Below are positions 45,095-53,952 of a DNA stretch of 55,032 nt, in pieces. The notes below the pieces were generated by a model. The model searched no databases. It worked only from the letters and a program-made list of their open reading frames with translations, and was not told where the DNA came from. The position numbers were made by a program, and so were the translations under genes. How positions within the stretch are numbered: position 1 is the first letter of the stretch; each line of letters begins with the position of its first letter. The DNA is from Rhodospirillales bacterium CG15_BIG_FIL_POST_REV_8_21_14_020_66_15 (GTDB taxonomy: Bacteria > Pseudomonadota > Alphaproteobacteria > Rhodospirillales > Casp-alpha2). The stretch lies in assembly GCA_002781745.1 (NCBI GenBank), contig PFFW01000015.1, positions 8,441 through 63,472 on the forward strand, read 5' to 3'.

Positions 45095-45107
45095 GTCGTA
45101 TGGACTT
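45095..45107. promoter_or_regulatory. Candidate GntR operator
   Basis: AGTC (45095-45098)-N5-GACT (45104-45107) is an interrupted palindrome with a central GTATG, similar to HutC/GntR sites, in the 85-bp divergent gap between the GntR start (45050) and the dehydratase start (45136). Confidence 0.4.
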
Positions 45108-45135
45108 ATGGATGTCTATCACTGAAGGGGGCTTC

Positions 45136-46323
45136 ATGGCATTGAACAGTCAGCCCGCGTCCGGCGCGGCGCGGTCCTTTCCCGCGGGCGAAATCCGCCT
45201 GCGCCGGCTGGAAGCCTGGGCCCTGCGGGTCGCCATCGCGCGCCCGGTGGAAACCTCCTTCGGCATCATGCGGGACCGTCCGGCCGTGTTCGTGCGGGTC
45301 GAGGACGACCGCGGCGCCTTCGGATTCGGCGAGATCTGGTGCAACTTTCCGGCCTGCGGGGCGGAGCACCGGGTGCGCCTGGCGATCGAGGAACTGGCCC
45401 CGCTGCTGGCGGACCGTCCCTTCGTCGCCCCCGCCGACGCCATTGCCCTGATGTGGGACAGGACCCGCGTGCGGGTGCTGCAGACGGGCGAACCCGGTCC
45501 CTACAGCCAGGCCATCGCCGGCCTCGACATCGCCCTGTGGGACCTGGCCGCCCGCCAGGCCGGTCTGCCGCTTCGCCGCTTCATCGCCGAGGACGCGGCC
45601 GATGCCGTACCCGCATACGCCAGCGGTATCCACATCGCCATCGCCCGGGACGCGGTGCCCGAGGCGCGGGCCGCCGGCTTCCGCAACTTCAAGGTCAAGG
45701 TCGGCTTCGACACGGCCGCCGATCTTGCAGGTCTGGCGGTCCTGCGCGATACGCTGCAGCCCGGCGAGCGCCTGTTCTCCGACGCCAACCAGGCCTGGGA
45801 CCTTGCGGGCGCCCTGGCGTTCACCGAGGGCGCGCGCGGCCTGGGGCTCGGCTGGCTGGAGGAACCTCTGCGCGCCGACGCGCCTGCCGCCGACTGGGTC
45901 CGCCTGGCGGCCGATGGCGGCATTCCGCTTGCGGCTGGGGAGAACTTCACGGGCGCCGCCGATTTCGACGCCGCCGTGGCCGCCGGCGCCCTCACCTATA
46001 TCCAGCCCGACATGGCCAAATGGGGGGGTGTCACCGGCTGCCTGCCCGTGGCTCGCGCGATCCTGGCGGGTGGGCGCACCTACTGCCCGCATTACCTGGG
46101 CGGCGGCATCGGCCTGCTGGCCTCGGCCCATCTGCTGGCCGCCGTCGGCGGCCCCGGCCTGCTGGAGGTCGATGCCAACCCGAACCCCTTGCGCGCCGAG
46201 ATTCCCGGCCTCGCCATGCCCGAGGGGCGGTGTCGGCTGACGTCCGGGTCGGGCCTCGGGGTCGAGGCCATTCCCGCCTATCTGATGGACAAGGCCACCC
46301 TCCACCGGACCTGGACAGCCTAG
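45136..46323 (+). CDS. Mandelate racemase / muconate lactonizing enzyme family (sugar-acid dehydratase-like)
   Basis: A 395-residue enolase-superfamily enzyme. Catalytic-type residues are KVK at K186/K188, metal ligands D216 (SDANQAW), E242 (WLEEPL) and E269 (AAGENF), then D292 and H319 (CPHYLGGG), which would act as the second base. Abstracts a proton alpha to a carboxylate. The ATG at 45136 has AGGGGG about 6 bp upstream. It is divergent from GntR and close to the TctCAB uptake genes, so it probably degrades the imported acid. Confidence 0.9.
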   Translation: MALNSQPASGAARSFPAGEIRLRRLEAWALRVAIARPVETSFGIMRDRPAVFVRVEDDRGAFGFGEIWCNFPACGAEHRVRLAIEELAPLLADRPFVAPADAIALMWDRTRVRVLQTGEPGPYSQAIAGLDIALWDLAARQAGLPLRRFIAEDAADAVPAYASGIHIAIARDAVPEARAAGFRNFKVKVGFDTAADLAGLAVLRDTLQPGERLFSDANQAWDLAGALAFTEGARGLGLGWLEEPLRADAPAADWVRLAADGGIPLAAGENFTGAADFDAAVAAGALTYIQPDMAKWGGVTGCLPVARAILAGGRTYCPHYLGGGIGLLASAHLLAAVGGPGLLEVDANPNPLRAEIPGLAMPEGRCRLTSGSGLGVEAIPAYLMDKATLHRTWTA

Positions 46324-46421
46324 GGGCCCGCGCCGGACCTCCCGGGGTTTCCCCCCGGGCGGAAATGCTGGTAAATACACCGGAAGTGTGGGGAATTAAC
46401 CGGGCAGGAAATCCAGCGTCC

Positions 46422-47288
46422 ATGGCTCTCAATCCCAAGGTCATCTCGTTCTTCGACGACCGCACCTTTACCATCACGCATATCGTCGCCTGCCCGGAAA
46501 CCGGGGCGTCGGCGGTCATCGACCCCGTGCTCGACTATGACGCGGCGGCCGGGCGCACCTATGGGGAAAGCGTCGAGGCCGTCATCAATCAGGTCGGCCA
46601 GGACGGCCTGAGCGTCGAATGGGTGCTGGAAACCCACGTCCATGCGGACCACTTGACCGCGGCGCCTTACGTGAAGGATAGCCTGGGCGGAAAGACCGGG
46701 ATAGGCGTCAACGTCGGCACGGTCCAGGCGACCTTCAAGAAGATATTCAACGCAGAGGACGCCTTCGCCACCGACGGCTCGCAGTTCGACCGCCTGTTCG
46801 CGGACGGCGAGGAATTCCGTATCGGCAACCTGACCGCGCGCGTCCTGCACACGCCCGGTCACACGCCCGCCTGCGTCACCTACGTGATCGGCGACGCGGC
46901 CTTCGTCGGCGACACTCTGTTCGCGCCCGACTACGGCACGGCGCGTTGCGATTTTCCCGGCGGCGACGCGCGCCGGCTTTACGCCTCGATCCAGAAGATA
47001 CTGGCCCTGCCGGACGAAGCCCGCATCTTCCTGTGCCACGACTACATGCCGAACGGGCGCGAGGTCGTCATGCACTGCACCGTGGCCGAGCAGAAGGCGG
47101 CCAACGTCCACCTGAAGGACTGCGCGGGCCCGGAAGCCTTCGCCGCCATGCGGGACAGCCGCGACGCCAAGCTCACCATGCCCGCACTCATCATTCCCTC
47201 GGTGCAGGTCAACATGCGGGGCGGCCAGCTGCCGCCGCCCGAGGAAAACGGGGTTTCCTACCTGAAGACGCCGGTGAACCTGCTTTAG
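46422..47288 (+). CDS. MBL-fold metallo-hydrolase, persulfide dioxygenase (ETHE1/Blh)-like
   Basis: A 288-residue metallo-beta-lactamase-fold protein. Metal motifs are THVHADH, TPGHTPAC, FVGDTLF and CHDYMPNGREVV, the pattern of glutathione persulfide dioxygenases and related Blh proteins. If so, it oxidises persulfide sulfur to sulfite in the cytoplasm. The start at 46422 gives MALNPKVISFFDD; an upstream in-frame start is possible. The 98-bp gap before it holds only a small GC hairpin. Sulfite production here would fit ComA and TauD elsewhere, but the gene is far away. Confidence 0.85.
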   Translation: MALNPKVISFFDDRTFTITHIVACPETGASAVIDPVLDYDAAAGRTYGESVEAVINQVGQDGLSVEWVLETHVHADHLTAAPYVKDSLGGKTGIGVNVGTVQATFKKIFNAEDAFATDGSQFDRLFADGEEFRIGNLTARVLHTPGHTPACVTYVIGDAAFVGDTLFAPDYGTARCDFPGGDARRLYASIQKILALPDEARIFLCHDYMPNGREVVMHCTVAEQKAANVHLKDCAGPEAFAAMRDSRDAKLTMPALIIPSVQVNMRGGQLPPPEENGVSYLKTPVNLL

Positions 47289-47410
47289 AGCCCGAACCTC
47301 CTTCGGTCTCGGCGGATTTTTTTGCATTCCGCGGAATAAATATCGGACGTAGCCTGTTATCTGTAGAGCGTCGGTCTGTACCGGCGCCCATTGAAAACGG
47401 GAGAGTCACC

Positions 47411-47668
47411 ATGAAGAAGCTTATCGCCGCCGTGTTCGCCGCGGCCCTGATCTTGGGAACCGGCTCGTCCGCCTTCGCCTCGTCCTGCCCCAAGGACATG
47501 AAGGCCATCGACGCCGCCCTCGCCAAGAGCCCGAAGCTGAGCGCTCAGCAGATGACCGAGATCAAGAAACTACGCGCCGAGGGCGAGGCCCTGCATAAGG
47601 CCGGCAAGCACAAGGAGTCCGTGCAGACCCTGCATAAGGCCAAGGGCATGCTCGGCATTTCCAAGTAA
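47411..47668 (+). CDS. Small secreted helical protein
   Basis: An 85-residue protein with a signal peptide (KKLIAAVFAAALILGTGSSAFA), one Cys at the mature N-terminus and an amphipathic helical remainder (KLSAQQMTEIKKLRAEGEAL, then HKAGKHKESVQTLHKAKGM). GGGAGA precedes the ATG. It is followed by a strong hairpin. The function is unknown; no similar family is recognised by eye. Confidence 0.75.
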   Translation: MKKLIAAVFAAALILGTGSSAFASSCPKDMKAIDAALAKSPKLSAQQMTEIKKLRAEGEALHKAGKHKESVQTLHKAKGMLGISK

Positions 47669-47691
47669 CCGGATTTCCGATCCGGCCGTGG

Positions 47692-47725
47692 AACCGGCCC
47701 GGCGGGATGCCCGCCGGGCCGGTTT
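47692..47725 (+). terminator. Strong 15-bp stem-loop after the small secreted gene
   Basis: AACCGGCCCGGCGGG (47692-47706) pairs perfectly with CCCGCCGGGCCGGTT (47710-47724) around a three-base loop and ends in one more T. Likely a transcription terminator between convergent units. Confidence 0.6.
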
Positions 47726-47782
47726 CCGATTGCATCGGCATGCGGACCGTCGAGGACTTGAGCGGGGTCCCGAGCGTGGACC

Positions 47783-48046
47783 TCAGCCGCCCTTGATGGC
47801 CGGGAACACGGTGACCTCGTCGCCGTCGGAAAGCGCCACGCCCGCGCGCCCGGAAATGGGCACGGCGTCCTCGTTCAGCAACGTCATGTAGGCCTCGCCC
47901 ACGCCGTCCGGCAGCTTCAGGGCCGAGATCAGGTCCTCCAGGCTCGACCCGTCGGCCAGGGTGAAGACGCCAATGCCGTTGGCATCGAACCCCGGCGGCG
48001 AAAACGGGTCCATGGCGATCAGCTTGACCGTGATTTTCATGAGCAT
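47783..48046 (-). CDS. MoaD/ThiS-like sulfur carrier protein associated with aldehyde ferredoxin oxidoreductase
   Basis: An 87-residue ubiquitin-fold protein ending VFPAIKGG, the C-terminal Gly-Gly that is adenylated and thiocarboxylated. GVALSDGDEVTVFPAI is the standard C-terminal block. It follows the aldehyde ferredoxin oxidoreductase on the same strand, so it most likely supplies sulfur for that enzyme's pyranopterin. The 100-bp gap contains a repeat element. Start at 48046 or 48040. Confidence 0.85.
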   Translation of the reverse strand: MLMKITVKLIAMDPFSPPGFDANGIGVFTLADGSSLEDLISALKLPDGVGEAYMTLLNEDAVPISGRAGVALSDGDEVTVFPAIKGG

Positions 48047-48063
48047 GGCGACCCGGTTGCCAA

Positions 48064-48138
48064 TTCGTCATGCCCGCGCATGCGGGAATCCGGAAACCCG
48101 CATCGCATGGACTCCCGCTTTCGCGGACGTGACGATGA
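48064..48138. repeat. Interspersed palindromic intergenic repeat
   Basis: TTCGTCATGCCCGCGCATGCGGGAATCC... near the left end and ...CTCCCGCTTTCGCGGACGTGACGATGAA near the right end form imperfect outer inverted repeats. The GTCAT-CCCGC-GCGGGAATCC pattern is a common alphaproteobacterial repeat that can fold into a hairpin. It lies between the oxidoreductase and the MoaD-like gene. Confidence 0.7.
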
Positions 48139-48146
48139 ACGAGAGA

Positions 48147-49976
48147 TCATGCCAGACCCAGGCGCTGCAGGGTCTGCGTCGTCGGCTCGCCGTCGGGGGT
48201 CCAGCCGCGCAGTTCGTAGTATTCCGGCAGCATCTTGTCCAGTTCCGCCACACGGCCCTTGCCGGCCCCGCCCTTGGCGGGTTCGGTCAGCACCCGCTTG
48301 GGCAGGGTATCGTCCTTGGCGGTGAAGCCAGCGGCGTTGTTGAACAGGCGCTCCAGGTTGTAGATGCGCTCGCCGATTTCCAGCAAGCGCTCGACGGTCC
48401 AGTCACCCTCGCAGGCAGCGTCGATCTGGTCGGCGTAGTCGGGGGCCTGCCAGGCCGCCTTGGTGAAGGTGCAGAGGCCCGAGGAATCGATGGCCGCCAC
48501 GTAGTCCTGGCTGTCCTTGACGATCTTGGCCTTGCCGTCCGTGGTGACGCGCTGGAAGTCGTCGACGAAGGGTGCCGCCTTGAGATGGCAGGCCCCCCGG
48601 TTCGAGGTCGCGTAGCCCAGCGCCATGCCCTGCATGGCGCGCGGGTCGTAGCCCGGGAACTCCTGGCCCTTGACGACCATGGCGAGATCAGGGTGGCCGT
48701 ACTTTTCGCACAGGCGCATGGCGCCCAGGCCCAGGTCCTTGCCGAAGCCCTGGGCCGTGCCCGTGACCTCGGCGGCCCAGCACAGCGCCTCCGCGTTGCC
48801 GAAGGAGAAATCGCGGCCTTCGGTCTGTTCGCTGGTGAGGGCGCCGATCTCGAACAGTTCCATGGCCGCCGCCACGGTGGCGCCGAACGAGATGGGGTCC
48901 AAGCCGTGCTCGTTGCACAGGGCCGAGGCGTAGGTCGCGGCCTCGACGTCATGCACGCCGCACATGGGGCCGACGGCATAGGCGCTTTCATATTCCAGGC
49001 CGCCGGTGACGCCCTGGTAGCGCGCCTTGCCCTTGATGGAGAAATGGTTGGGGTCGATCTTGGCCATGCGCCCGCAGCCGATGGAGCAGGCGAAGCATGC
49101 CTTGTTGCCCTGATAGGGGGCCTCGCCGTCGGTCCTGCGCACCGCGTGCTGCTTTTTCACGTTGACGTCCAGGACATGCTCGAACTGCACCTCGCGGCAG
49201 TTGAGCGTCGGCAGCGATCCGTGCGCCTGCGTCACGTCCATCATGGCCATGGTGCCGAGCCCGGAATAGCGTGCGCGCGCGGGCGAGGGGTCCAAAACCC
49301 TGCGCTTCTCGCGGGTCACGTCCAGGAACCGCTTGGGGTCGTCCACGGCGACGCCCGTGGTGCCGCGCACGGCGATGGCCTTCAGAAGCTTGGAGCCCAT
49401 GACGGCGCCGACGCCGGAGCGCCCCGCCGCGCGGTCGCGGTCGTTCATGATGCAGGCATAGCGCGCCAGGGCCTCGCCCGCGGCGCCGATGGAGGCGACG
49501 CGGATCAGGGGATCCTGGTGGCGTTTCTTGATGGCGTCTTCCGTGTCCCACACGGTCTCGCCCCAGATGAATCCCTCGGCGTCGATGATCTCGGCCGCGC
49601 CGTCGACGATCATCAGGTACACGGGCTTCGCCGCCTTGCCTTCGATGATCAGCATGTCCCAGCCGGCCTGTTTCAGTTCGCCGCCGAACTGCCCGCCCGA
49701 GTTTGAGCAGGCGATGGTGCCCGTCAGCGGCCCCTTGGTGATGACCGAATAGCGCCCACCGGTCGACGCGCAGGTGCCGGTCAGTGGCCCGGTCGCGAAG
49801 ATCAGCTTGTTGTCGGGCGCCAGGGGGTCGATCTTCGGGTCGATCTCCTCGTACAGATACTTGCTCCCCAATCCGCGCTGGCCCAGGTAGAGCTTGACCC
49901 AGTCCATGTTCAGCGGTTCCGGGGTGCAGGTGCCCCGGGTCAGGTTCACGCGCAGCAGTTTGCCATGCCAAGCCAA
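48147..49976 (-). CDS. aor: Aldehyde ferredoxin oxidoreductase family protein
   Basis: A 609-residue tungsten or molybdenum enzyme. N-terminus MAWHGKLLRVNLTRG is typical. The cluster-binding Cys set is CFACSIGCGR and a distal Cys in DSSGLCTFTK. Pterin-contact segments include GRSGVGAVMGSKLLKAI and GGLEYESAYAVGPMCG. A TTG start at 49976 has GGAGG 8 bp upstream. Oxidises aldehydes to acids with ferredoxin, or runs in reverse. The following MoaD-like gene supports a bis-pyranopterin cofactor. The metal cannot be decided from sequence. Confidence 0.93.
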   Translation of the reverse strand: MAWHGKLLRVNLTRGTCTPEPLNMDWVKLYLGQRGLGSKYLYEEIDPKIDPLAPDNKLIFATGPLTGTCASTGGRYSVITKGPLTGTIACSNSGGQFGGELKQAGWDMLIIEGKAAKPVYLMIVDGAAEIIDAEGFIWGETVWDTEDAIKKRHQDPLIRVASIGAAGEALARYACIMNDRDRAAGRSGVGAVMGSKLLKAIAVRGTTGVAVDDPKRFLDVTREKRRVLDPSPARARYSGLGTMAMMDVTQAHGSLPTLNCREVQFEHVLDVNVKKQHAVRRTDGEAPYQGNKACFACSIGCGRMAKIDPNHFSIKGKARYQGVTGGLEYESAYAVGPMCGVHDVEAATYASALCNEHGLDPISFGATVAAAMELFEIGALTSEQTEGRDFSFGNAEALCWAAEVTGTAQGFGKDLGLGAMRLCEKYGHPDLAMVVKGQEFPGYDPRAMQGMALGYATSNRGACHLKAAPFVDDFQRVTTDGKAKIVKDSQDYVAAIDSSGLCTFTKAAWQAPDYADQIDAACEGDWTVERLLEIGERIYNLERLFNNAAGFTAKDDTLPKRVLTEPAKGGAGKGRVAELDKMLPEYYELRGWTPDGEPTTQTLQRLGLA

Positions 49977-50352
49977 GGGGAAAGCCTCCGTTCGGGAATA
50001 GGTGGTCGGTTGTCGGATTAGATGTACGGAATCCGGATCAAGGTTTCCAGGCCGAACATCCCGATGGCGAGACGGCGGACCGCATGGCGACGGCGGACAG
50101 ACCTGCCGCGACCGTTTTCTGGGATGCGTTCTGCAAAATATTGGCTACGTCGGTTGTATTGGGATATTCTTCAAATGTATATGGAATATAATGACTTCTG
50201 GGAAGTCGATCAATTATGGCGGATTGGTCGACGGGCGGGGGTTATCGTAAAAATTGATCGGATGAAATGGAGAACGTTCGCCGCCATTCCCGCCGCAGCC
50301 GTGATTACGTCCGGTCTCTGTCGGCGCCGGTCAACCTGGGAGAGGAGGTCGC
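49977..50352. promoter_or_regulatory. Gene-free divergent region with a 9-bp inverted repeat
   Basis: The 376-bp gap between the oxidoreductase and hemerythrin starts contains no credible gene. Its middle (about 50130-50260) is AT-rich. CGATCAATT (50207-50215) and AATTGATCG (50252-50260) are perfect inverted repeats separated by 36 bases; TTGAT/ATCAA cores resemble FNR/Fix half sites but are in the opposite orientation from the usual pair. Likely promoters run both ways. Confidence 0.4.
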
Positions 50353-50784
50353 ATGTCCGAAGGGTTGGAACGGCAGGAATTCACCTTGCCGCAAACTTTT
50401 TATATCTACTTCAATGACATCGACCCCGAGCACGAAGGGCTTGTCGAGGTCATCAACGGATGCGTGCCCCGGCTGGTCGACGGCATTCTCGAGGAATTCG
50501 AGGAGCCGTTCGAGAAATTCGTGGCGCGTCTGGTCGGCCATTTCCGGAACGAGGAATCTCACATGCGCGCCCTCGGCTACGACGGCCTGGAATGGCACGC
50601 CGGCCACCATGCCGAATGCTTGGAGCGCGTGCACGAACTGATCCGGGGCATGCGCTCGAGGGGCTATGCGGGCATGCAGGACCTTCGCGTGTGTTTTCAC
50701 GACATCATCTACGACATCGCCCATGCCGACCTGCAGTTCGGCGAGTTCGTAGAGAATCTGGGATTGACGCAGCGCCGGCGTTAG
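50353..50784 (+). CDS. Bacteriohemerythrin
   Basis: A 143-residue four-helix protein. Di-iron ligands are H27 (DPEHEGLV), H63 and E67 (GHFRNEESHM) and H82/H86 (WHAGHHAEC). Near the C-terminus H116, H124 and nearby Asp residues supply the rest; their exact pairing is uncertain. Binds oxygen reversibly, for sensing or storage. AGGAGG lies just before the ATG. Its stop overlaps the convergent malic enzyme stop by two bases. Confidence 0.88.
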   Translation: MSEGLERQEFTLPQTFYIYFNDIDPEHEGLVEVINGCVPRLVDGILEEFEEPFEKFVARLVGHFRNEESHMRALGYDGLEWHAGHHAECLERVHELIRGMRSRGYAGMQDLRVCFHDIIYDIAHADLQFGEFVENLGLTQRRR

Positions 50785-53057
50785 GGCCGGCCCCGCACCT
50801 GGGCGTCGACCACGGCCAGCGCCCCCATGTTGACGATCCCGCGCGCCGTCACCGCATTGGTCAGGATATGCGCCGGCATTTCCGTGCCGATCAGGATCGG
50901 CCCGATGGGCAGGCCGTTGTCAAGCGACTTCAATAGGTTGAAGGCGTTGTTGGCGGCCTCCCGGTTGGGGAACACCAACAGGTTGGCCATGCCCTTGAGA
51001 CGCGAATTGGGGAACACGCGGTTGCGAACGTCCTCGTCGACGGCAGCGTCGGCCTGCATCTCGCCTTCGACCTCCAGCTCCGGCGCCCTTTCGCGCAGCA
51101 TGTTCAGCGCCTCGCGCATCTTGCGTGCGTCCGGCGTGTCGTCGGCGCCGAAATTGGAATGGGACAGAAGGGCGACCTTGGGCGTTTCGCCGAAGCTCTG
51201 CACGAACTCCGCCGACATCAGCGCCATCTCGGCGATTTCCTCGGCCGACGGGTCGTGGGTCACCTGGGTGTCGACCAGGAAGAACGTGCCCTTGGGCAGC
51301 AACAGGACGCTCAGCGCCGACACGTCGCGCACCCCGGGGGCCTTGCCCACCACGTCCGTCATGTAGCGCAGGTGATAGTCGTAGCGGCCGATCACGCCGC
51401 ACAGCATGGCGTCGGCCTCGCCCCGTTTCAGCATGATCGCCGCGATCACCGTGTTGTTGGTGCGTATGATCTGGCGCGCCGCGCCCGGTGACACACCCTT
51501 GCGTTCCATCAGGGCGTGGTAGCTCCGCCAATATTCCTCGTAGCGGGGATCGTTCTCCGGGTTGCAGATTTCGAAGTCCTGGCCTGGCCGGATGCGCAGG
51601 CCCAGCCGTTCGATACGCATCTCGATGACGTCGGGCCGGCCCACCAGGATCGGCTTGGCGATTCCTTCGTCGACGAGGACCTGGACCGCGCGCAGCACGC
51701 GGTGGCTCTCGCCCTCGGCCAGGACCAGGCGCTTTGGATCCTGCTTGGCGCGCTCGAAGATCGGCTTCATCAGCATGCCCGAACGGAACACGAAGCGCTC
51801 CAGCTGATCGCGATAGGCATGGAAATCGGCGATCGGATGCTTGGCGACGCCGCTCTCCATGGCTGCCTTCGCGACGGCGGTGGCGACCTCGACGATCAGG
51901 CGCATGTCGAAGGGCTTGGGCAGCAGGTATTCGGGGCCGAACCGAAGGTCCTCGCCCGAATAGGTGCGTGCCACGGTTTCCGAGCTTTCGGCCATGGTCA
52001 GGTCGGCGATGGCCCGCACGGCCGCCAGCTTCATCTCCTCGTTGATGGTCGTGGCGCCGCAGTCGAGCGCGCCGCGGAAGATGAAGGGAAAGCACAGCAC
52101 GTTGTTGACCTGGTTCGGGTAGTCCGAACGGCCCGTGCAGATCACCGCCTGGGAGTTCGCCGCACGGGCGTCCTCGGGCAGGATTTCCGGGTCCGGGTTG
52201 GCGAGCGCCAAGATGAACGGGCGGTCGGCCATCGTCTCGACCATGTCCTTCTTCAGGATGCCGGCGGCGGACAGGCCCAGGAACACGTCCGCCCCGCGCA
52301 CGGCCTCGGCCAGGGTGCGGGCATTGGTCTTGGCCGCATATTCCGCCTTTTGGTCGGTCATGTCTTCGGTGCGGCCCTCGAATACCACGCCCACGTGGTC
52401 GACCAGGACGATGTTGTCGCGTCTCACGCCCATGGAGACCATCAGGTTCAGGCAGGCGATGCCGGCCGCCCCGCCGCCCGTCGACACCACCTTGATCTTC
52501 GACATCTCCTTGCCGACCACGCGCAGGCCGTTGGTCAGCGCCGCACAGACGACGATCGCCGTGCCGTGCTGGTCGTCGTGGAACACGGGAATGCCCATGC
52601 GCGCCTTTAGCTTCTGCTCCAGGATGAAGCAGTCGGGCGACTTGATGTCCTCCAGGTTGATGGCGCCGAAGGTCGGCTCCATGGCGGCGATGATGTCGAC
52701 CAACTTCTCGGGATCGGTCTCGTTCAGTTCGATGTCGAACACGTTGATGCCGGCGAACTTCTTGAACAGGACGGCCTTGCCCTCCATCACCGGCTTGGCC
52801 GCTAGGCCGCCGATGTTGCCCAAGCCCAGCACGGCGGTGCCGTTGGAGATGACGGCCACCAGGTTCTGGCGGCCGGTCAGCTTGGCGACCTGTTCGGGGT
52901 CGTCCTTGATCGCCAGGCAGGCAAACGCGACTCCGGGCGAATAGGCCAGCGCCAAATCGCTTTGTGTCGCGAGCGGTTTGGTGGGGGTGATCTCCAGCTT
53001 ACCGGGCACCGGCTCCGAGTGAAACCTAAGCGCCCGATCCTTCAGGGTGTCATCCAT
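50781..53057 (-). CDS. maeB: NADP-dependent malic enzyme fused to phosphotransacetylase-like domain
   Basis: A 758-residue two-domain protein. Residues ~1-430 are malic enzyme (YSPGVAFACLAIKDDPE, FHDDQHGTAIVV, STGGGAAGIAC, ANPDPEILPEDA). The remainder is phosphotransacetylase-like (RLVLAEGESHRVLRAVQVL, DAMLCGVIGRYDYHLR, PIGPILIGTEMPAHIL), usually regulatory in MaeB. Decarboxylates malate to pyruvate with NADPH. AGAGGA precedes the ATG. The length fits the family. Confidence 0.96.
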   Translation of the reverse strand: MDDTLKDRALRFHSEPVPGKLEITPTKPLATQSDLALAYSPGVAFACLAIKDDPEQVAKLTGRQNLVAVISNGTAVLGLGNIGGLAAKPVMEGKAVLFKKFAGINVFDIELNETDPEKLVDIIAAMEPTFGAINLEDIKSPDCFILEQKLKARMGIPVFHDDQHGTAIVVCAALTNGLRVVGKEMSKIKVVSTGGGAAGIACLNLMVSMGVRRDNIVLVDHVGVVFEGRTEDMTDQKAEYAAKTNARTLAEAVRGADVFLGLSAAGILKKDMVETMADRPFILALANPDPEILPEDARAANSQAVICTGRSDYPNQVNNVLCFPFIFRGALDCGATTINEEMKLAAVRAIADLTMAESSETVARTYSGEDLRFGPEYLLPKPFDMRLIVEVATAVAKAAMESGVAKHPIADFHAYRDQLERFVFRSGMLMKPIFERAKQDPKRLVLAEGESHRVLRAVQVLVDEGIAKPILVGRPDVIEMRIERLGLRIRPGQDFEICNPENDPRYEEYWRSYHALMERKGVSPGAARQIIRTNNTVIAAIMLKRGEADAMLCGVIGRYDYHLRYMTDVVGKAPGVRDVSALSVLLLPKGTFFLVDTQVTHDPSAEEIAEMALMSAEFVQSFGETPKVALLSHSNFGADDTPDARKMREALNMLRERAPELEVEGEMQADAAVDEDVRNRVFPNSRLKGMANLLVFPNREAANNAFNLLKSLDNGLPIGPILIGTEMPAHILTNAVTARGIVNMGALAVVDAQVRGRP

Positions 53058-53144
53058 CCCGATCCTCTTTTCTTATTCGTGGGTATTCTTGTGAGAAAGG
53101 TCTTGTAAGCCTGCTCGCTAATCGGCAGAAAGACAACGATTTTC

Positions 53145-53918
53145 ATGTTGGGGATCCCTCCCTTGAATACCGACCGTCGCCTACAGCCCGCCGCCGAGCT
53201 GCCGAAGGTCATCGGCCACCGCGGGGCCGCCGGCCACGCGCCGGAAAACACCCTTGTCGGCCTGCGCAAGGCCCACGAACTGGGCGCCCGATGGGTCGAG
53301 TTCGACGTCATGCTGACGGCCGAAGGAACCCCCGTCCTGTTCCATGACGAGACGCTGGAGCGCACCACGAACGGTGTTGGGCGGCTGGCCGACCACCGCT
53401 GGGAGGACCTGCGCGGGCTCGACGCCGGTTCCTGGTTCTCTCCCGCCTTCCGGGGCGAGCGCATTCCGTCGCTGCACCAGGCGCTGGCCGTGCTGGGCCG
53501 CCTGAACCTCGGCGCCAACGTGGAACTGAAGCCGTCGCGGGACCAGGAGGCCACGACAGGCGTGATCGCCGCCAAGACCCTGCAGGAAAGCTGGCCCGCG
53601 ACCCTGCCGGCTCCGCTGTTGTCCAGTTTTTCCGAAAAGGCGCTGGCCGCCGCCGCCGACCAGGCGCCGGAGTTTCCCCGCGCCCTGCTGGTCGGCAAGG
53701 TGCCCGGGGACTGGCAGGCGCGCTGCGACGCGCTGGGCGCGACGGCGCTGCACGCCGGCGCGCGGCACCTGACGCGGAAACGGGCGCAGGAGATCGTCGC
53801 CGCGGGATACGCGCTGCGCGTCTATACGGTGAACGAGCCGACGGCGGCCCGGAAATTCTATGACTGGGGCGCCGAAAGCCTGTTCAGCGACTTTCCGGAC
53901 CGGATAACACCGCCATGA
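53145..53918 (+). CDS. Glycerophosphodiester phosphodiesterase
   Basis: A 257-residue TIM-barrel enzyme. Active-site motifs are GHRGAAGHAPENT, ARWVEFDVML, LFHDETLERTTNG and NVELKP, matching GDPD catalytic and metal residues. No signal peptide, so cytoplasmic. Cleaves glycerophosphodiesters to glycerol-3-phosphate. It is followed closely by a DMT transporter. The ATG at 53145 lacks a strong ribosome site. Confidence 0.93.
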   Translation: MLGIPPLNTDRRLQPAAELPKVIGHRGAAGHAPENTLVGLRKAHELGARWVEFDVMLTAEGTPVLFHDETLERTTNGVGRLADHRWEDLRGLDAGSWFSPAFRGERIPSLHQALAVLGRLNLGANVELKPSRDQEATTGVIAAKTLQESWPATLPAPLLSSFSEKALAAAADQAPEFPRALLVGKVPGDWQARCDALGATALHAGARHLTRKRAQEIVAAGYALRVYTVNEPTAARKFYDWGAESLFSDFPDRITPP

Positions 53919-53952
53919 CGACGGCAGGCGGGGCAGGGGCGGGGGGCGGCTG

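Noticed and set aside
46341-46359. GC hairpin CCCGGGG/CCCCGGG before the MBL gene
   Set aside because: Only seven base pairs and no T-run; such hairpins are expected by chance in this GC-rich DNA.
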